From: Streptomyces soli
GTDB taxonomy: Bacteria > Actinomycetota > Actinomycetes > Streptomycetales > Streptomycetaceae
Direction: 5' to 3'
NCBI RefSeq assembly: GCF_003999195.1
Contig: NZ_RJVR01000264.1
Location: 1-32,661, forward strand
DNA length: 32,661 nt
A program made the translations under genes and the position numbers. Under the pieces are notes generated by a model. The model did not search any database. It was given only the letters and a program-made list of their open reading frames with translations, and was not told the origin of the DNA. Shown here one piece after another: positions 8,131 through 15,589 of this stretch (positions are counted from its first letter, which is position 1; every line of letters begins with the position of its first letter).

Positions 8131-8783
8131 TGGAAGGCCGCGTGCACTTCCTTCTCGGTGGCGGAGTGGGAGACCAGGAGGAGTTCGTCGCCCGGACGGA
8201 GCCGGATTCCTGCGTCCGGTGCGGCGGGTTCGCCGTCGCGGATGACGGCGGCGACGACGGTGCCGGCCGGGACGGCGATGTCGGCGAGTGCGTGGCCGAC
8301 GGCCCGGGATTGCGAGGTGATGGTGGTCTCGATGACGTTGACGCCCGCTTTGCTGAGCCGCAGCAGGGCGACGGTGTCCGTGCTGCTGGTGGCCTCCTCG
8401 ATGAGCGAGATGAGGGAGGCGTCGGCTGGTACGGCGGCGTCGACGCCCCAGCGCTCGTCGAACAGCCAGGTGTTGTCCGGATCGTTGATCCGGGCCACCA
8501 CTCTCGGCGCGGCGAACTGGCGTTTGGCGAGCAGGCTGATGACGAGGTTGTCCTCGTCGTCGCCGGTGGTGGCGATGACGAGATCGGTGGTCAGGACGCC
8601 CGCCTCCTCCAGCACGGCGGGCTCGCAGGCGTCGCCGGTCACCAGGCGGACGGGCAGCGCTCCCTCCAGTGCGGCCACCACGTCGTCGTCTTCCTCGACG
8701 ATGGTGACCTCGTTGCGGGCGGCAGCGAGTACCTGGGCGGTGTGCCTGCCGAGCCGGCCGGCGCCGGTAATGATGACCTTCAT
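8127..8783 (-). CDS. RCK/TrkA-family potassium-transport regulatory protein (second copy)
   Basis: A 218-residue cytoplasmic protein with an RCK_N Rossmann fold followed by RCK_C. The dinucleotide loop GAGRLG is at residues 7-12, with an acidic strand-2 end (VTIVEEDDD), LVIATTGDDEDNLVISLLAK, and a C-terminal RCK_C region ending IRLRPGDELLLVSHS. Such proteins bind NAD(H) or ATP/ADP and gate K+ channels or Trk/Ktr transporters. It starts at ATG 8783, overlapping the stop of the first RCK gene (ATGA). No Trk, Ktr or channel membrane subunit is adjacent; the partner in the operon is a P-type ATPase. Confidence 0.92.
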   Translation of the reverse strand: MKVIITGAGRLGRHTAQVLAAARNEVTIVEEDDDVVAALEGALPVRLVTGDACEPAVLEEAGVLTTDLVIATTGDDEDNLVISLLAKRQFAAPRVVARINDPDNTWLFDERWGVDAAVPADASLISLIEEATSSTDTVALLRLSKAGVNVIETTITSQSRAVGHALADIAVPAGTVVAAVIRDGEPAAPDAGIRLRPGDELLLVSHSATEKEVHAAFQ

Positions 8784-9439
8784 GTGCCGAGCTCCTTGTC
8801 CAGAAAGCCGCGCAGCCTGCCCAGCGCAGTGGCGGCCACCGCGAAGGTGATCAGGTCGCCCGGCTGGGCCGGGGTGCTGCTCGTGGGCAGGAATGACCGG
8901 CCGCCCTGGGTGACCTCGACGATCCGGATCTCGCCGTCGACCTCCAGCTGGGACAGCTGCCGCCCGTCGAGGTAGGCCGGCAGGGTGGAGCGAACCAGCA
9001 GGGTCTCGCCGTTGCCGAAACTCAGTTCCGGGGTCAGATGCCGGTGCAGCAGCATCTGGTGAAGCTGATGCACGGTCCAGCGGACGCTGGCTATGGTGGG
9101 GATGCCCAGCTCGCGGTAGATGTCCGCGCGCCGTGGATCGTAGATCCGGGCCAGGACGAGCGGGACCCGGTAGGTCTCCTTGGCGGTGCGGGCGCTGACG
9201 ATGTTGGTGTTGTCGCCCGAGGTGACGGCCACGAATGCGTCGGCGTGCTCGACACCGGCGTCCTGAAGGACCGTACGGCTGTAGCCGTTGCCGCTCAGGA
9301 ACGTGCCGGTGAAGCCTGCGGGCAGCCTGCGCAGCGCCTTCGGATCGCGGTCGATGATACGTACGTCGTGGCCCTCAGCCGTGAGCCGGACGGCCAGATC
9401 CGAGCCGACCCGTCCGCAGCCCACCACGATGACTCTCAT
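8780..9439 (-). CDS. RCK/TrkA-family potassium-transport regulatory protein (first copy)
   Basis: A 219-residue RCK_N plus RCK_C protein. The Rossmann loop GCGRVG is at residues 7-12, with DVRIIDRD at the end of strand 2, then FVAVTSGDNTNIVSARTAKE and LARIYDPRRADIYRELGI, all typical of TrkA. The C-terminal half (ELSFGNGETLLVRSTL to PAQPGDLITFAV) is the RCK_C fold. ATG 9439 is chosen because it overlaps the ATPase stop as ATGA and begins exactly at the Rossmann strand; upstream in-frame starts would lie inside the ATPase gene. Pairs of RCK proteins can form heteromeric rings. The direct coupling to a P-type ATPase suggests they regulate it or report on the same ion. Confidence 0.93.
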   Translation of the reverse strand: MRVIVVGCGRVGSDLAVRLTAEGHDVRIIDRDPKALRRLPAGFTGTFLSGNGYSRTVLQDAGVEHADAFVAVTSGDNTNIVSARTAKETYRVPLVLARIYDPRRADIYRELGIPTIASVRWTVHQLHQMLLHRHLTPELSFGNGETLLVRSTLPAYLDGRQLSQLEVDGEIRIVEVTQGGRSFLPTSSTPAQPGDLITFAVAATALGRLRGFLDKELGT

Positions 9440-12255
9440 CGCTTTTCCCCTTTCCGTACCGGATGACGGCGGCGCAGCGCCCATTTACGGGTTTCCTCAG
9501 CCGCGAGCAGCAGTGCGCCCAGCGCGGCCAGAACCGCCCAGTCGGCGGCGGACAGCGGCGCGGTGTGGAAGACGGCCTGCAGTGGTGGGGCGTAGCTGAT
9601 GGCCGCCATCAGCGCGATGCCCAGGAAGCCGGCGGCGATCAGCCGCGGATTGGACAGCAGCCCGACCCGGAAGACGCTCTCCCGGTCGGTGCGCACCGCC
9701 AGCGCGTTGAAGAACTGGCTGACGACGATCCCGGCCTGCGTCAGGGTGATTGCCTCCCGGTAGACGTGGTTTCCGGGGGTGAAGGCCGCGTAGGGGATGC
9801 CGGAGGCGTGGATGTGCCAGAAGAACACGGCGCACACGCCGAGCGCCTGGATGGTGCCGAGGAAGAGGAACCGGCGGACGACGTCGGAGGAGAACAGCGG
9901 CTCGCGCGGGGAGCGCGGGGGGTTGTCCATCACGTCGGGCTCGGGCGGCTCGGCGCCGAGGGCAAGGGCGGGAAGCACGTCGGAGCCGAGGTCGATGGCG
10001 AGGACCTGCACTGCCATGAGCGGGACCAGCGGGAAGCCGACGAAGGTCGCGGCCAGGATCGGCGCCAGCTCGGCGATGTTGTGGCTGAACAGGTAGACCA
10101 GGAACTTGCGGATGTTGCGGTAGACCGACCTGCCCAGCTCCACGGCGGCGGCGATGGAGGCGAACGAATCGTCGATCAGCACCATCACCGAGGCCTCCCG
10201 GGCGACATCGGTCCCGGTGGCGCCCATCGAGACTCCGATGTCGGCGTGCTTCAGCGCGGGGGCGTCGTTCGCGCCGTCCCCGGTGACCGCGACGACCTCG
10301 CCGCGCCGCTGGAGAGCGGCGACCACCCGCATCTTGTGCTCGGGACTGACCCGGCACAGCAGCAGCTCCGACCGGTCGGCTAGGACCGCGTCGAGCGCGG
10401 CGGCATCCATGTCGTCGAGTTCGGCCCCGGTGACCACCACGGGGTGCGGCTCCCGGACGATGCCCACGCGCCGGGCGATCGCCTCGGCGGTCAGCGGGTG
10501 GTCGCCGGTCACCATCACGATCCGGATGCCGGCCCGCCGGCAGGCGCGTACGGCGTCCGCGACTTCCGGCCGGGGCGGGTCGAGCATGCCGGTCAGCCCT
10601 AGGAAGGTAAGCCCGGTCTCGGCCTCCTCCCGCGAGCGCGGCTGCCCCGGCGTCGAGCGCCATGCGGCGGCCAGGACCCGCAGGCCCTTGGATGCCATGT
10701 CGTTGTTGGCGGCGGTGACCGTGGCCCGCAGTTGGTCGGTCAGCGGGCGGCGCTCGCCGTTCCACTCGATGTGGGTGCAGCGGACCAGCAGTTCCTGAGG
10801 AGCGCCCTTGGCGTAGACGCGCCAGTTGCTGTCGGCGTGGCGGTGCGCGGTGCTCATCAGCTTCAGGACCGGGTCGAAGGGGAACTCCGCCATGCGTGGC
10901 GCGGTGGCCTCTTCCATGGTCAGGTCCAGCCCGGCCTTGGCGGCAGCGACCATGATCGCTCCCTCGGTAGTGTCACCGAGCACCCGCCAGCCGTCCTGCT
11001 CCGACGCGGCGAGCAGCCGGGCGTTCCCGCAGAGCGCGGCCACCCGCAGCAGCTCCCGTACGGATCCGGCCTCCTCCACCTCGCCCACGGGGGCGTATCC
11101 CACGCCCGAGACCGCGTGCAATGCACCGCCCGCCCACAGCCGGGTGACGGTCATCTCGGCCTGTGTCAGCGTCCCGGTCTTGTCCGTGCAGATGACCGTG
11201 GTCGACCCGAGCGCCTCCACTGCCAACAGTTGCTTGACCAGGGCGTTCCTGCGCGCCATCCGCCGTACGCCGATCGCCAGCGACACCGACAGCGTCGCGG
11301 GAAGCCCCTCGGGGACCATGGCGACCATCACGCCGAGAGCGAAGACGAACGACGAGATCAGCGGCTGTCCGCTGGGCAGCCGCACCGCCAGCACCACGGC
11401 CCCGATCACCAGGGCCAGCGCCGCCACTCGCCGGGCCATGGAGGCGACCTGGCGCTGCAGGGGGGTCTTCTGCTGCGGCGCGGAGTCCGCGAGCCGGAAG
11501 ATCCGCCCGAACTCGGTTTCCGCCCCGGTCGCGCACACCACGGCCTTCCCGGTACCGGTGAGGACCGTGGTCCCCATGAACACGCAGTTCCGAGCCTCCA
11601 GCACCGTGGTCGTCGATGTCGCGTCGGCGGTCCGCCCGGCAGCGGCGCTCTCCCCCGTCAGCGCCGCGTTGTTCACCGACATCCCGTGCACCTCGACGAG
11701 CCGGCAGTCCGCCGGCACCGCGTCCCCGGTATCGAGTACGACAAGATCGCCGGGTACGAGGTCGCGGGACAGCAGTTCCTGCCGCTCTCCGCCCCTCATC
11801 ACTCTGCAGGTGTGCGGGACCATCGCCTGCAGCGATTCGGCGGTGCGCTCGGCGGAGTACTCCTGGGTGAAGCCGATCACCGCATTGAGCACCACGACGG
11901 CCAGAATCGCCAGCGCCAGCTGCAGATTGCCCACGTCACGGGGGTGCTGCAGGCCGTACGCCAGAAAGGTCAGGCCGGAGGCGATCAGCAGCACCACTGC
12001 GAACAGGTCCGTGAACTGTGCCGCGAACCGCGGCCACAAGCCCTTCTTCCGCGGGGCCGGCAGCTCGTTCGGACCGTAGCGCTCCTGCCCGGCTCGCGCC
12101 TCCTGCCCGGACAGGCCCCGGGGAGAGCCGCCCAGCGCGCCGAACACCTCGCCCGGCGCGAGGCCCTGCACCGGGGCACCGGGTTCGGCGGGCGCGGCGC
12201 CGACTCCCGGACCGTCCGTGACGGCGGGCAGCGTGTCCTTCGTGGTCCCTGTCAT
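9436..12255 (-). CDS. Cation-translocating P-type ATPase (type II, Na,K/H-ATPase-like ion site)
   Basis: An intact 939-residue P-type ATPase. Seen: TGES (200-203), PEGLP in M4 (315-319), phosphorylation motif DKTGTLT with Asp358, KGAP (483-486), TGDGAND (658-664), and a full C-terminal membrane domain. The ion pocket is distinctive: M5 has SHNIAEL (N726, E729) and M6 IDLGSDVLPALALG (D755, D759), the arrangement of type IIC Na,K- and H,K-ATPases (two M6 aspartates), unlike the neighbouring ATPase at 2560-5235. A ~50-residue Ala/Pro/Gly-rich N-terminus precedes the conserved part. It heads the operon with two RCK proteins, which points to K+ or another monovalent cation; this is inference. Start ATG 12255 has GGAGAG upstream. 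Confidence 0.93.
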   Translation of the reverse strand: MTGTTKDTLPAVTDGPGVGAAPAEPGAPVQGLAPGEVFGALGGSPRGLSGQEARAGQERYGPNELPAPRKKGLWPRFAAQFTDLFAVVLLIASGLTFLAYGLQHPRDVGNLQLALAILAVVVLNAVIGFTQEYSAERTAESLQAMVPHTCRVMRGGERQELLSRDLVPGDLVVLDTGDAVPADCRLVEVHGMSVNNAALTGESAAAGRTADATSTTTVLEARNCVFMGTTVLTGTGKAVVCATGAETEFGRIFRLADSAPQQKTPLQRQVASMARRVAALALVIGAVVLAVRLPSGQPLISSFVFALGVMVAMVPEGLPATLSVSLAIGVRRMARRNALVKQLLAVEALGSTTVICTDKTGTLTQAEMTVTRLWAGGALHAVSGVGYAPVGEVEEAGSVRELLRVAALCGNARLLAASEQDGWRVLGDTTEGAIMVAAAKAGLDLTMEEATAPRMAEFPFDPVLKLMSTAHRHADSNWRVYAKGAPQELLVRCTHIEWNGERRPLTDQLRATVTAANNDMASKGLRVLAAAWRSTPGQPRSREEAETGLTFLGLTGMLDPPRPEVADAVRACRRAGIRIVMVTGDHPLTAEAIARRVGIVREPHPVVVTGAELDDMDAAALDAVLADRSELLLCRVSPEHKMRVVAALQRRGEVVAVTGDGANDAPALKHADIGVSMGATGTDVAREASVMVLIDDSFASIAAAVELGRSVYRNIRKFLVYLFSHNIAELAPILAATFVGFPLVPLMAVQVLAIDLGSDVLPALALGAEPPEPDVMDNPPRSPREPLFSSDVVRRFLFLGTIQALGVCAVFFWHIHASGIPYAAFTPGNHVYREAITLTQAGIVVSQFFNALAVRTDRESVFRVGLLSNPRLIAAGFLGIALMAAISYAPPLQAVFHTAPLSAADWAVLAALGALLLAAEETRKWALRRRHPVRKGEKR

Positions 12256-12524
12256 TCAGGTGCGCTCTCTCCGAGGCGGTGGCAGCCCTGGCAGCCCACC
12301 GGCGGCGAACAAGCGGCCACGATCCACGCATCCACACCATGAGGGAAGATTGAGGTGACCGAACCGACATGTTTCGCCTCGTCATATAATGATCTTCCAT
12401 GAAAGGTCAGCTTTCAGACCCATATCGCTGCGAATACGCCGAGTGCGGCTCTAAGCCCATGACTGAGGCAGAACGAGGGGATGGATGGACCTCGTCATGG
12501 TCGTACGCGAGGGAGGGGACGGCG
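12256..12524. promoter_or_regulatory. Divergent promoter region with TATAAT and a small inverted repeat
   Basis: The spacer between the ATPase/RCK operon (minus) and a small plus-strand gene contains a perfect TATAAT at 12385-12390, in an unusually AT-rich patch, with no strong -35. Ten bases downstream an inverted repeat TGAAAG-N5-CTTTCA (12400-12416) could be an operator close to a start site. No convincing GGGNCC box is seen here. Confidence 0.45.
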
Positions 12525-12833
12525 TTGGACATGTCGGGGGAATTAGCAGCGGTGGGTGCGGCAAGCGCGACGGCACTGGTCACGGCCATGACCACCGATG
12601 GGTGGGGCAGCGTGCGCGCCTGGTTCGGGACGTGGCTCGGTCCCCGCACATGCATTCAGGCTAGCCGTCAGGGCACCACGACGGTTTTGACCTGGCCCGC
12701 GCCCACCTTGCCGAGGAACTCGCTGTACGAGAGCGAGGCGCCCTGCCGGGACGGAGCGATGCGGCCCAGCACGACGAGTAGCGTGATCATAATGGCGACG
12801 GGGATCAGCCATGGCCGCCAGGACGGGGCCTGA
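12525..12833 (+). pseudogene. Small actinobacterial protein, truncated at a junction
   Basis: From TTG 12525 (or ATG 12531), after a GGGAGGGG ribosome binding site, the frame reads MDMSGELAAVGAASATALVT then AMTTDGWGSVRAWFG. This resembles the N-terminus of the common small Streptomyces proteins that begin with an alanine-rich helix and an MxTDxW motif. After about 12650 the frame simply reads antisense through the ftsH fragment, so the gene is cut at that point and the downstream residues are probably meaningless. Function of the family is unknown. Confidence 0.4.
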
Positions 12834-12928
12834 GACGCCGACGGCGGCTTGGGAGGCGGCTCACGCGGAGGCCCCGGTTTGGCCGACCGCGTCAGGCACC
12901 GGCCGGGCAGGCGGACTGATGTGATCAC
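12668..12928 (-). pseudogene. ftsH: N-terminal fragment of FtsH AAA+ metalloprotease
   Basis: Only 86 residues remain. The Pro-rich start is followed by a membrane helix (PWLIPVAIMITLLVVLGRI) and then LSYSEFLGKVGAGQVKTVVV, the signature start of the FtsH extracytoplasmic domain. The frame stops right there (TGA 12668-12670). The rest of the extracytoplasmic domain, the AAA+ module and the HEXXH protease are absent downstream, so this is a 5' fragment left by a deletion ending near 12660. It begins directly at the end of the first copy of the ~200 bp repeat, which therefore once formed its upstream region. A short expressed membrane peptide is possible but unlikely to be functional. Confidence 0.75.
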
Positions 12929-12935
12929 CGGAAGA

Positions 12936-13131
12936 CTCCCTTTGAGCGGTGACTGCGCACGTTCCGTTCTCGAACGTGGTGGAACCCGCGGACCACAGAC
13001 TGGGCTCCTTTCCCAGGATCGACGTTTTTCGCGCCGTCGGCAGCGTCGAAGGCACCGAGCCGGGGCCGCTTCCCGCCTCGGGCCACGCGGTCACGGTCAA
13101 AGGGCCCGGCCGTCCCGGTCCCTTCGGACCT
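12936..13131. repeat. ~200 bp dispersed direct repeat, copy 1
   Basis: This region is closely similar to 15319-15527, in the same orientation, starting CTCCCT-TTGAGCGGTGAC and ending at a GGTCCCTTCGGACCT box. Long identical blocks include ATCGACG, TTTTCGCGCC, GCAGCGTCGAAGGCACCGAG and CCGCCTCGGGCCAC (one base apart). Most indels between copies are 3 bp, which keeps a minus-strand reading (GSVPSTLxxARKxSILG) aligned, with one 1 bp difference. It may be a duplicated regulatory leader or a conserved short gene. Confidence 0.75.
13117..13131. promoter_or_regulatory. DosR/OsdR-like box in repeat copy 1
   Basis: GGTCCCTTCGGACCT is a near-perfect inverted repeat (AGGTCCGAAGGGACC on the other strand). 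It sits at the same place as the box in repeat copy 2, differing at three positions from the 20459 site. Here it lies inside the 3' part of the broken PRTase, about 190 bp upstream of the ftsH fragment on the minus strand. Confidence 0.4.
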
Positions 13132-13559
13132 CGGTTGTGGCGCCGGGGCGTAGAACTGGCCGATCGCGTGGAAGTCCCGCGGTGTGTCCAGGCAGATCAG
13201 CTCGTGGGCCTCTCCGCCCAGCCGCGCGGTCCACCCCGGCGGTGCCACGGGGACCGCCAGTACGATCCGCGCCGCTCCCCGGGCACGGGCGATCCGGCGG
13301 GCCGCCCGCGCGGTCGACCCCGTGGCCACATCGTCGTCGACGATCACCACTGTCCGGCCCTCGAGCCGGACCGGCTCCCGCTCGCCCCGGTACCGCCAGG
13401 CCCGCCGTTCCAGCACCATGCGCTCGCGGGCCTCGACCCGCGCCAGCTCCTCCCGGGTGACACGCGCGGTGCGCACCACCTCATCGTTGATCACGCGGAC
13501 GCCGTCCTCGCCCAGCGCCCCCATTCCCAGCTCCGGCTGGAACGGCACCCCCAGCTTCC

Positions 13560-14344
13560 AAGCGGAAAGGCCACGAGTTCGTCGGATTGCGCTCGTGGGC
13601 GGTCAGGCGGGTCCCCGGTTTGGTATGGTACGACGACAACCGGGCCGTGGTGCATGAGGCCCTGGCTGACCGAGCCGAGCAGCGGACCGGAGAATCCGCC
13701 GAGCCCGCGGCTGCCCACCAGTGCGAGCGCCCACTGGGCGGCGTCGCTGAGTACCCGTACCGGGTGCCCGCGGATGACCTCGTGCCGGAGTTCCACTTGG
13801 GGGTACTTCTCCTGCCAGCCCGCCGTGGACTCCGCCAGCACCCGCGGCACACCTTCCTCCACCGCCTCTTCCGAAGGGAAATCGCGGGGGTAGGACGGTA
13901 GGACGGTTGCCAGGCGGTGACCGCGATCAGGCGGGCGTCGCGGAAGGCGGCCTCTTCGAAGGCGAACCGAATCGCCTCCGTCGACAGGGCAGAACCATCG
14001 ACGCCCACGACGACATGAGCCGCGGTGTGCGTCACAGGCTCGGGCTCCCGGACCACAACGACCGGGCCCGGTGCGTGCGCGACCAGTGGCAGCCCCACCG
14101 ACTCGCGGCTGAACAGATCCCGCACAATGCCACGGTGCCGTGAGCCGACACCACCATGGCACTACCCGGTGCCCGGTGCCCGAGCCCGCAGGACGTCCGC
14201 CGGGGAGCCGTCGGCCATCTCGGCGATGACCGTGAGTCCCGGATGCCGTTGAACGGCGAAGTCCCGCGCCTCCTCCAGCACTGGGGCGTACGCGGCACGG
14301 ATTGCTGTCCGACCGAGCAGCTTCTCGGTCTCCTCCTGCACGAG
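13560..14344 (-). pseudogene. Tandem-domain universal stress protein, multiply frameshifted
   Basis: Pieces of one two-domain USP are found in three frames. Domain 1: GRTAIRAAYAPVLEEARDFA and GLTVIAEMADGSPADVLRAR (ending at 14165), then a shift to GSRHRGIVRDLFSRESVGLP and HAPGPVVVVREPE. Domain 2: HVVVGVDGSALSTEAIRFAF and RLIAVTAWQPSYRPT, then a shift near 13890 to QVELRHEVIRGHPVRVLSDA and the canonical loop GSRGLGGFSGPLLGSVSQGL, VVVVPYQT. The start of domain 1 (strand 1) is not found; upstream sequence belongs to other debris. At least two frameshifts plus the missing N-terminus make this a true pseudogene rather than one sequencing error. It runs directly into the truncated PRTase. Confidence 0.8.
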
Positions 14345-14399
14345 GTTGCCGGAGCTGGTTCGGGGCGGGGAGGACGCTCGCCGGACACGAGCAGCAGTC

Positions 14400-15036
14400 G
14401 ACAGCCCTCGCACACACTTGGCCACCAGCACCACGAGGAGGATGGCAACGATCACGGCCATTCCGGCCACCTCCCGCCGCAGACGGTATAACGCGGACCA
14501 GCGTCCTTCCTGGATGCGTCGGCAGGGCACAGGCCGAAAGGCCCGCCTGGACGAGGGGCAGTCGCCGGGGAAAAGGTGGGCGACGATCTCGCGGCGCGCC
14601 TCCTCCGCGATCTCCTCGTCCGGCCGCGGCTGACGATGCCGCACAGCCTGCCCTCGCTGTCGATGACGGACAGCCGCTTGATTGTGTGCTGCGCCATCGC
14701 ACGGGCGGTCTGGGAGAGCGTGGCGTCAGGGTGCACGCAGACCGCCGGCGCGGACATCAGCTCCTCGGCGGTCACCGCACCGGCCTTGCCCAGCGCGGCC
14801 GGACGCCGCAGCTGCTCCGGGCGAGAGGGGCCGCTGTCCCGGTATTCATTCCTCCGCGGGGAGCAGATCGCCTCGGAAACCACGCCGATGACGCGGCTTT
14901 CGCCCCCCAGTACGGGCAGGGCACTGACCTTCCACTGCTCCGTGGTCGACACGATCTCCTCGAACGTGGCGTCGCGGCCGACCGCAACGACAGTCCGGGT
15001 CATCGCATCGCTCACGATGTGCGGGCTGCCATGCAT
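14400..15036 (-). pseudogene. CBS-pair (CBS-BON type) protein, frameshifted, BON domain lost
   Basis: ATG 15036 starts MHGSPHIVSDAMTRTVVAVG, a CBS domain (FEEIVSTTEQWKVSALPVLG), a second CBS (LMSAPAVCVHPDATLSQTAR, IKRLSVIDSEGRLCGIVSR), then a break. The expected ADLLKVFLRPDEEI stretch is reduced: after GIVSR about eight residues are missing and RPDEEIAEEARREIVAHLFP continues in another frame. The BON domain that usually follows is absent; a hydrophobic stretch (GMAVIVAILLVVLVAKCVRG, 14464-14405) of different origin follows. CBS pairs bind adenosine nucleotides, and BON domains associate with membranes. The same gene type occurs at the right edge of the window. Confidence 0.75.
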
Positions 15037-15486
15037 GGTGTACTCCTCGGGACGAAGGAGCGGTCGACCGATAGGTCAATGGCGCCTCGAGACCGCCCCA
15101 CGCAGCGGACGCGCCGTGGAGATCTGTCGTCGTCTCCCGCTGATGGATGGGTTTCTCCCTGCGCTACCGCAGCGATTGGGTGCCGGCGTATCACTCCAGA
15201 GCGGACAGCTGCGGATCGGCGTGGCCCCGGCGGGACCTGCACGCTCCGGCTGCCGCGCGGCTGCTCCGCCGAGAACTCACAGCCGCGCACGCGTGGAGTC
15301 GTCGGCGCCCTGGACGGGCTCCCTCTGAGCGGTGACTTCGTCCGTGCTGTTCTCGAACGTCGATGGGACGGCCGCGGACCACAGATGGGGCTCCTCTCTT
15401 CCCAGGATCGACGCTTTTCGCGCCGCCTGCAGCGTCGAAGGCACCGAGCCGGGCCCTTTCCCGCCTCGGGCCACCGCGCGGTAACT

Positions 15487-15518
15487 GTCCCGGGGCCCGG
15501 TCTGCCCGGCCCCGGGAC
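15487..15518. promoter_or_regulatory. Perfect 11 bp inverted repeat upstream of the hibernation gene
   Basis: GTCCCGGGGCC (15487-15497) and GGCCCCGGGAC (15508-15518) are exact reverse complements separated by 10 bp. The right arm overlaps the GGGACCTTCGACCC box. It lies 70-100 bp upstream of ATG 15590 and could be an extended operator or a strong hairpin. Confidence 0.55.
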
Positions 15519-15527
15519 CTTCGACCC
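15514..15527. promoter_or_regulatory. DosR/OsdR-like box upstream of the hibernation gene
   Basis: GGGACCTTCGACCC, 62 bp upstream of ATG 15590. It shares GGGACC-N-TCG-N-CCC with the sites at 20459 and 24162. M. tuberculosis Rv0079, the nearest functional relative of the downstream gene, is DosR-activated, so a promoter box here is expected. Confidence 0.5.
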
Positions 15528-15589
15528 TCCACGCACGGCCGGTGGGTGATAAGTCTGGAAAGTGAAAACTGCGAGGGCAGGAGGCTGCC

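Larger units (their letters stand above)
12925..13548 (-). pseudogene. Type I phosphoribosyltransferase, N-terminus deleted
   Basis: The PRTase core is clear: VPFQPELGMGALGEDGVRVI, and the PRPP-binding loop VVIVDDDVATGSTARAARRI (VDDxxATGxT), then AVPVAPPGWTARLGGEAHEL and LDTPRDFHAIGQFYAPAPQ. This is the PRTase family often found in Streptomyces stress clusters with USPs. Members usually have ~60 more N-terminal residues (the RGGVPVA and VVRKLG segments); here the frame begins at KLGVPFQ immediately after USP remnants, so the front is deleted. The GTG that would give MPFQPELG is arbitrary. Beyond FYAPAPQ the frame runs into the ~200 bp repeat, so its last ~60 residues are not part of the family. 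Confidence 0.75.
15319..15527. repeat. ~200 bp dispersed direct repeat, copy 2
   Basis: Second copy of the repeat at 12936-13131, 2.4 kb away in the same orientation, starting CTCCCTCTGAGCGGTGAC and ending at the GGGACCTTCGACCC box upstream of the hibernation-factor gene. In the minus-strand reading it gives GSVPSTLQAARKASILG then FENSTDEVTAQREP, against GSVPSTLPTARKTSILG then FENGTCAVTAQRES in copy 1. It forms the spacer between the broken CBS gene (minus) and the hibernation gene (plus). Confidence 0.75.

Noticed and set aside
10732..12342. 536-codon plus-strand frame opposite the second ATPase
   Set aside because: Antisense shadow of a fully conserved gene, with low-complexity Gln/His/Gly composition.
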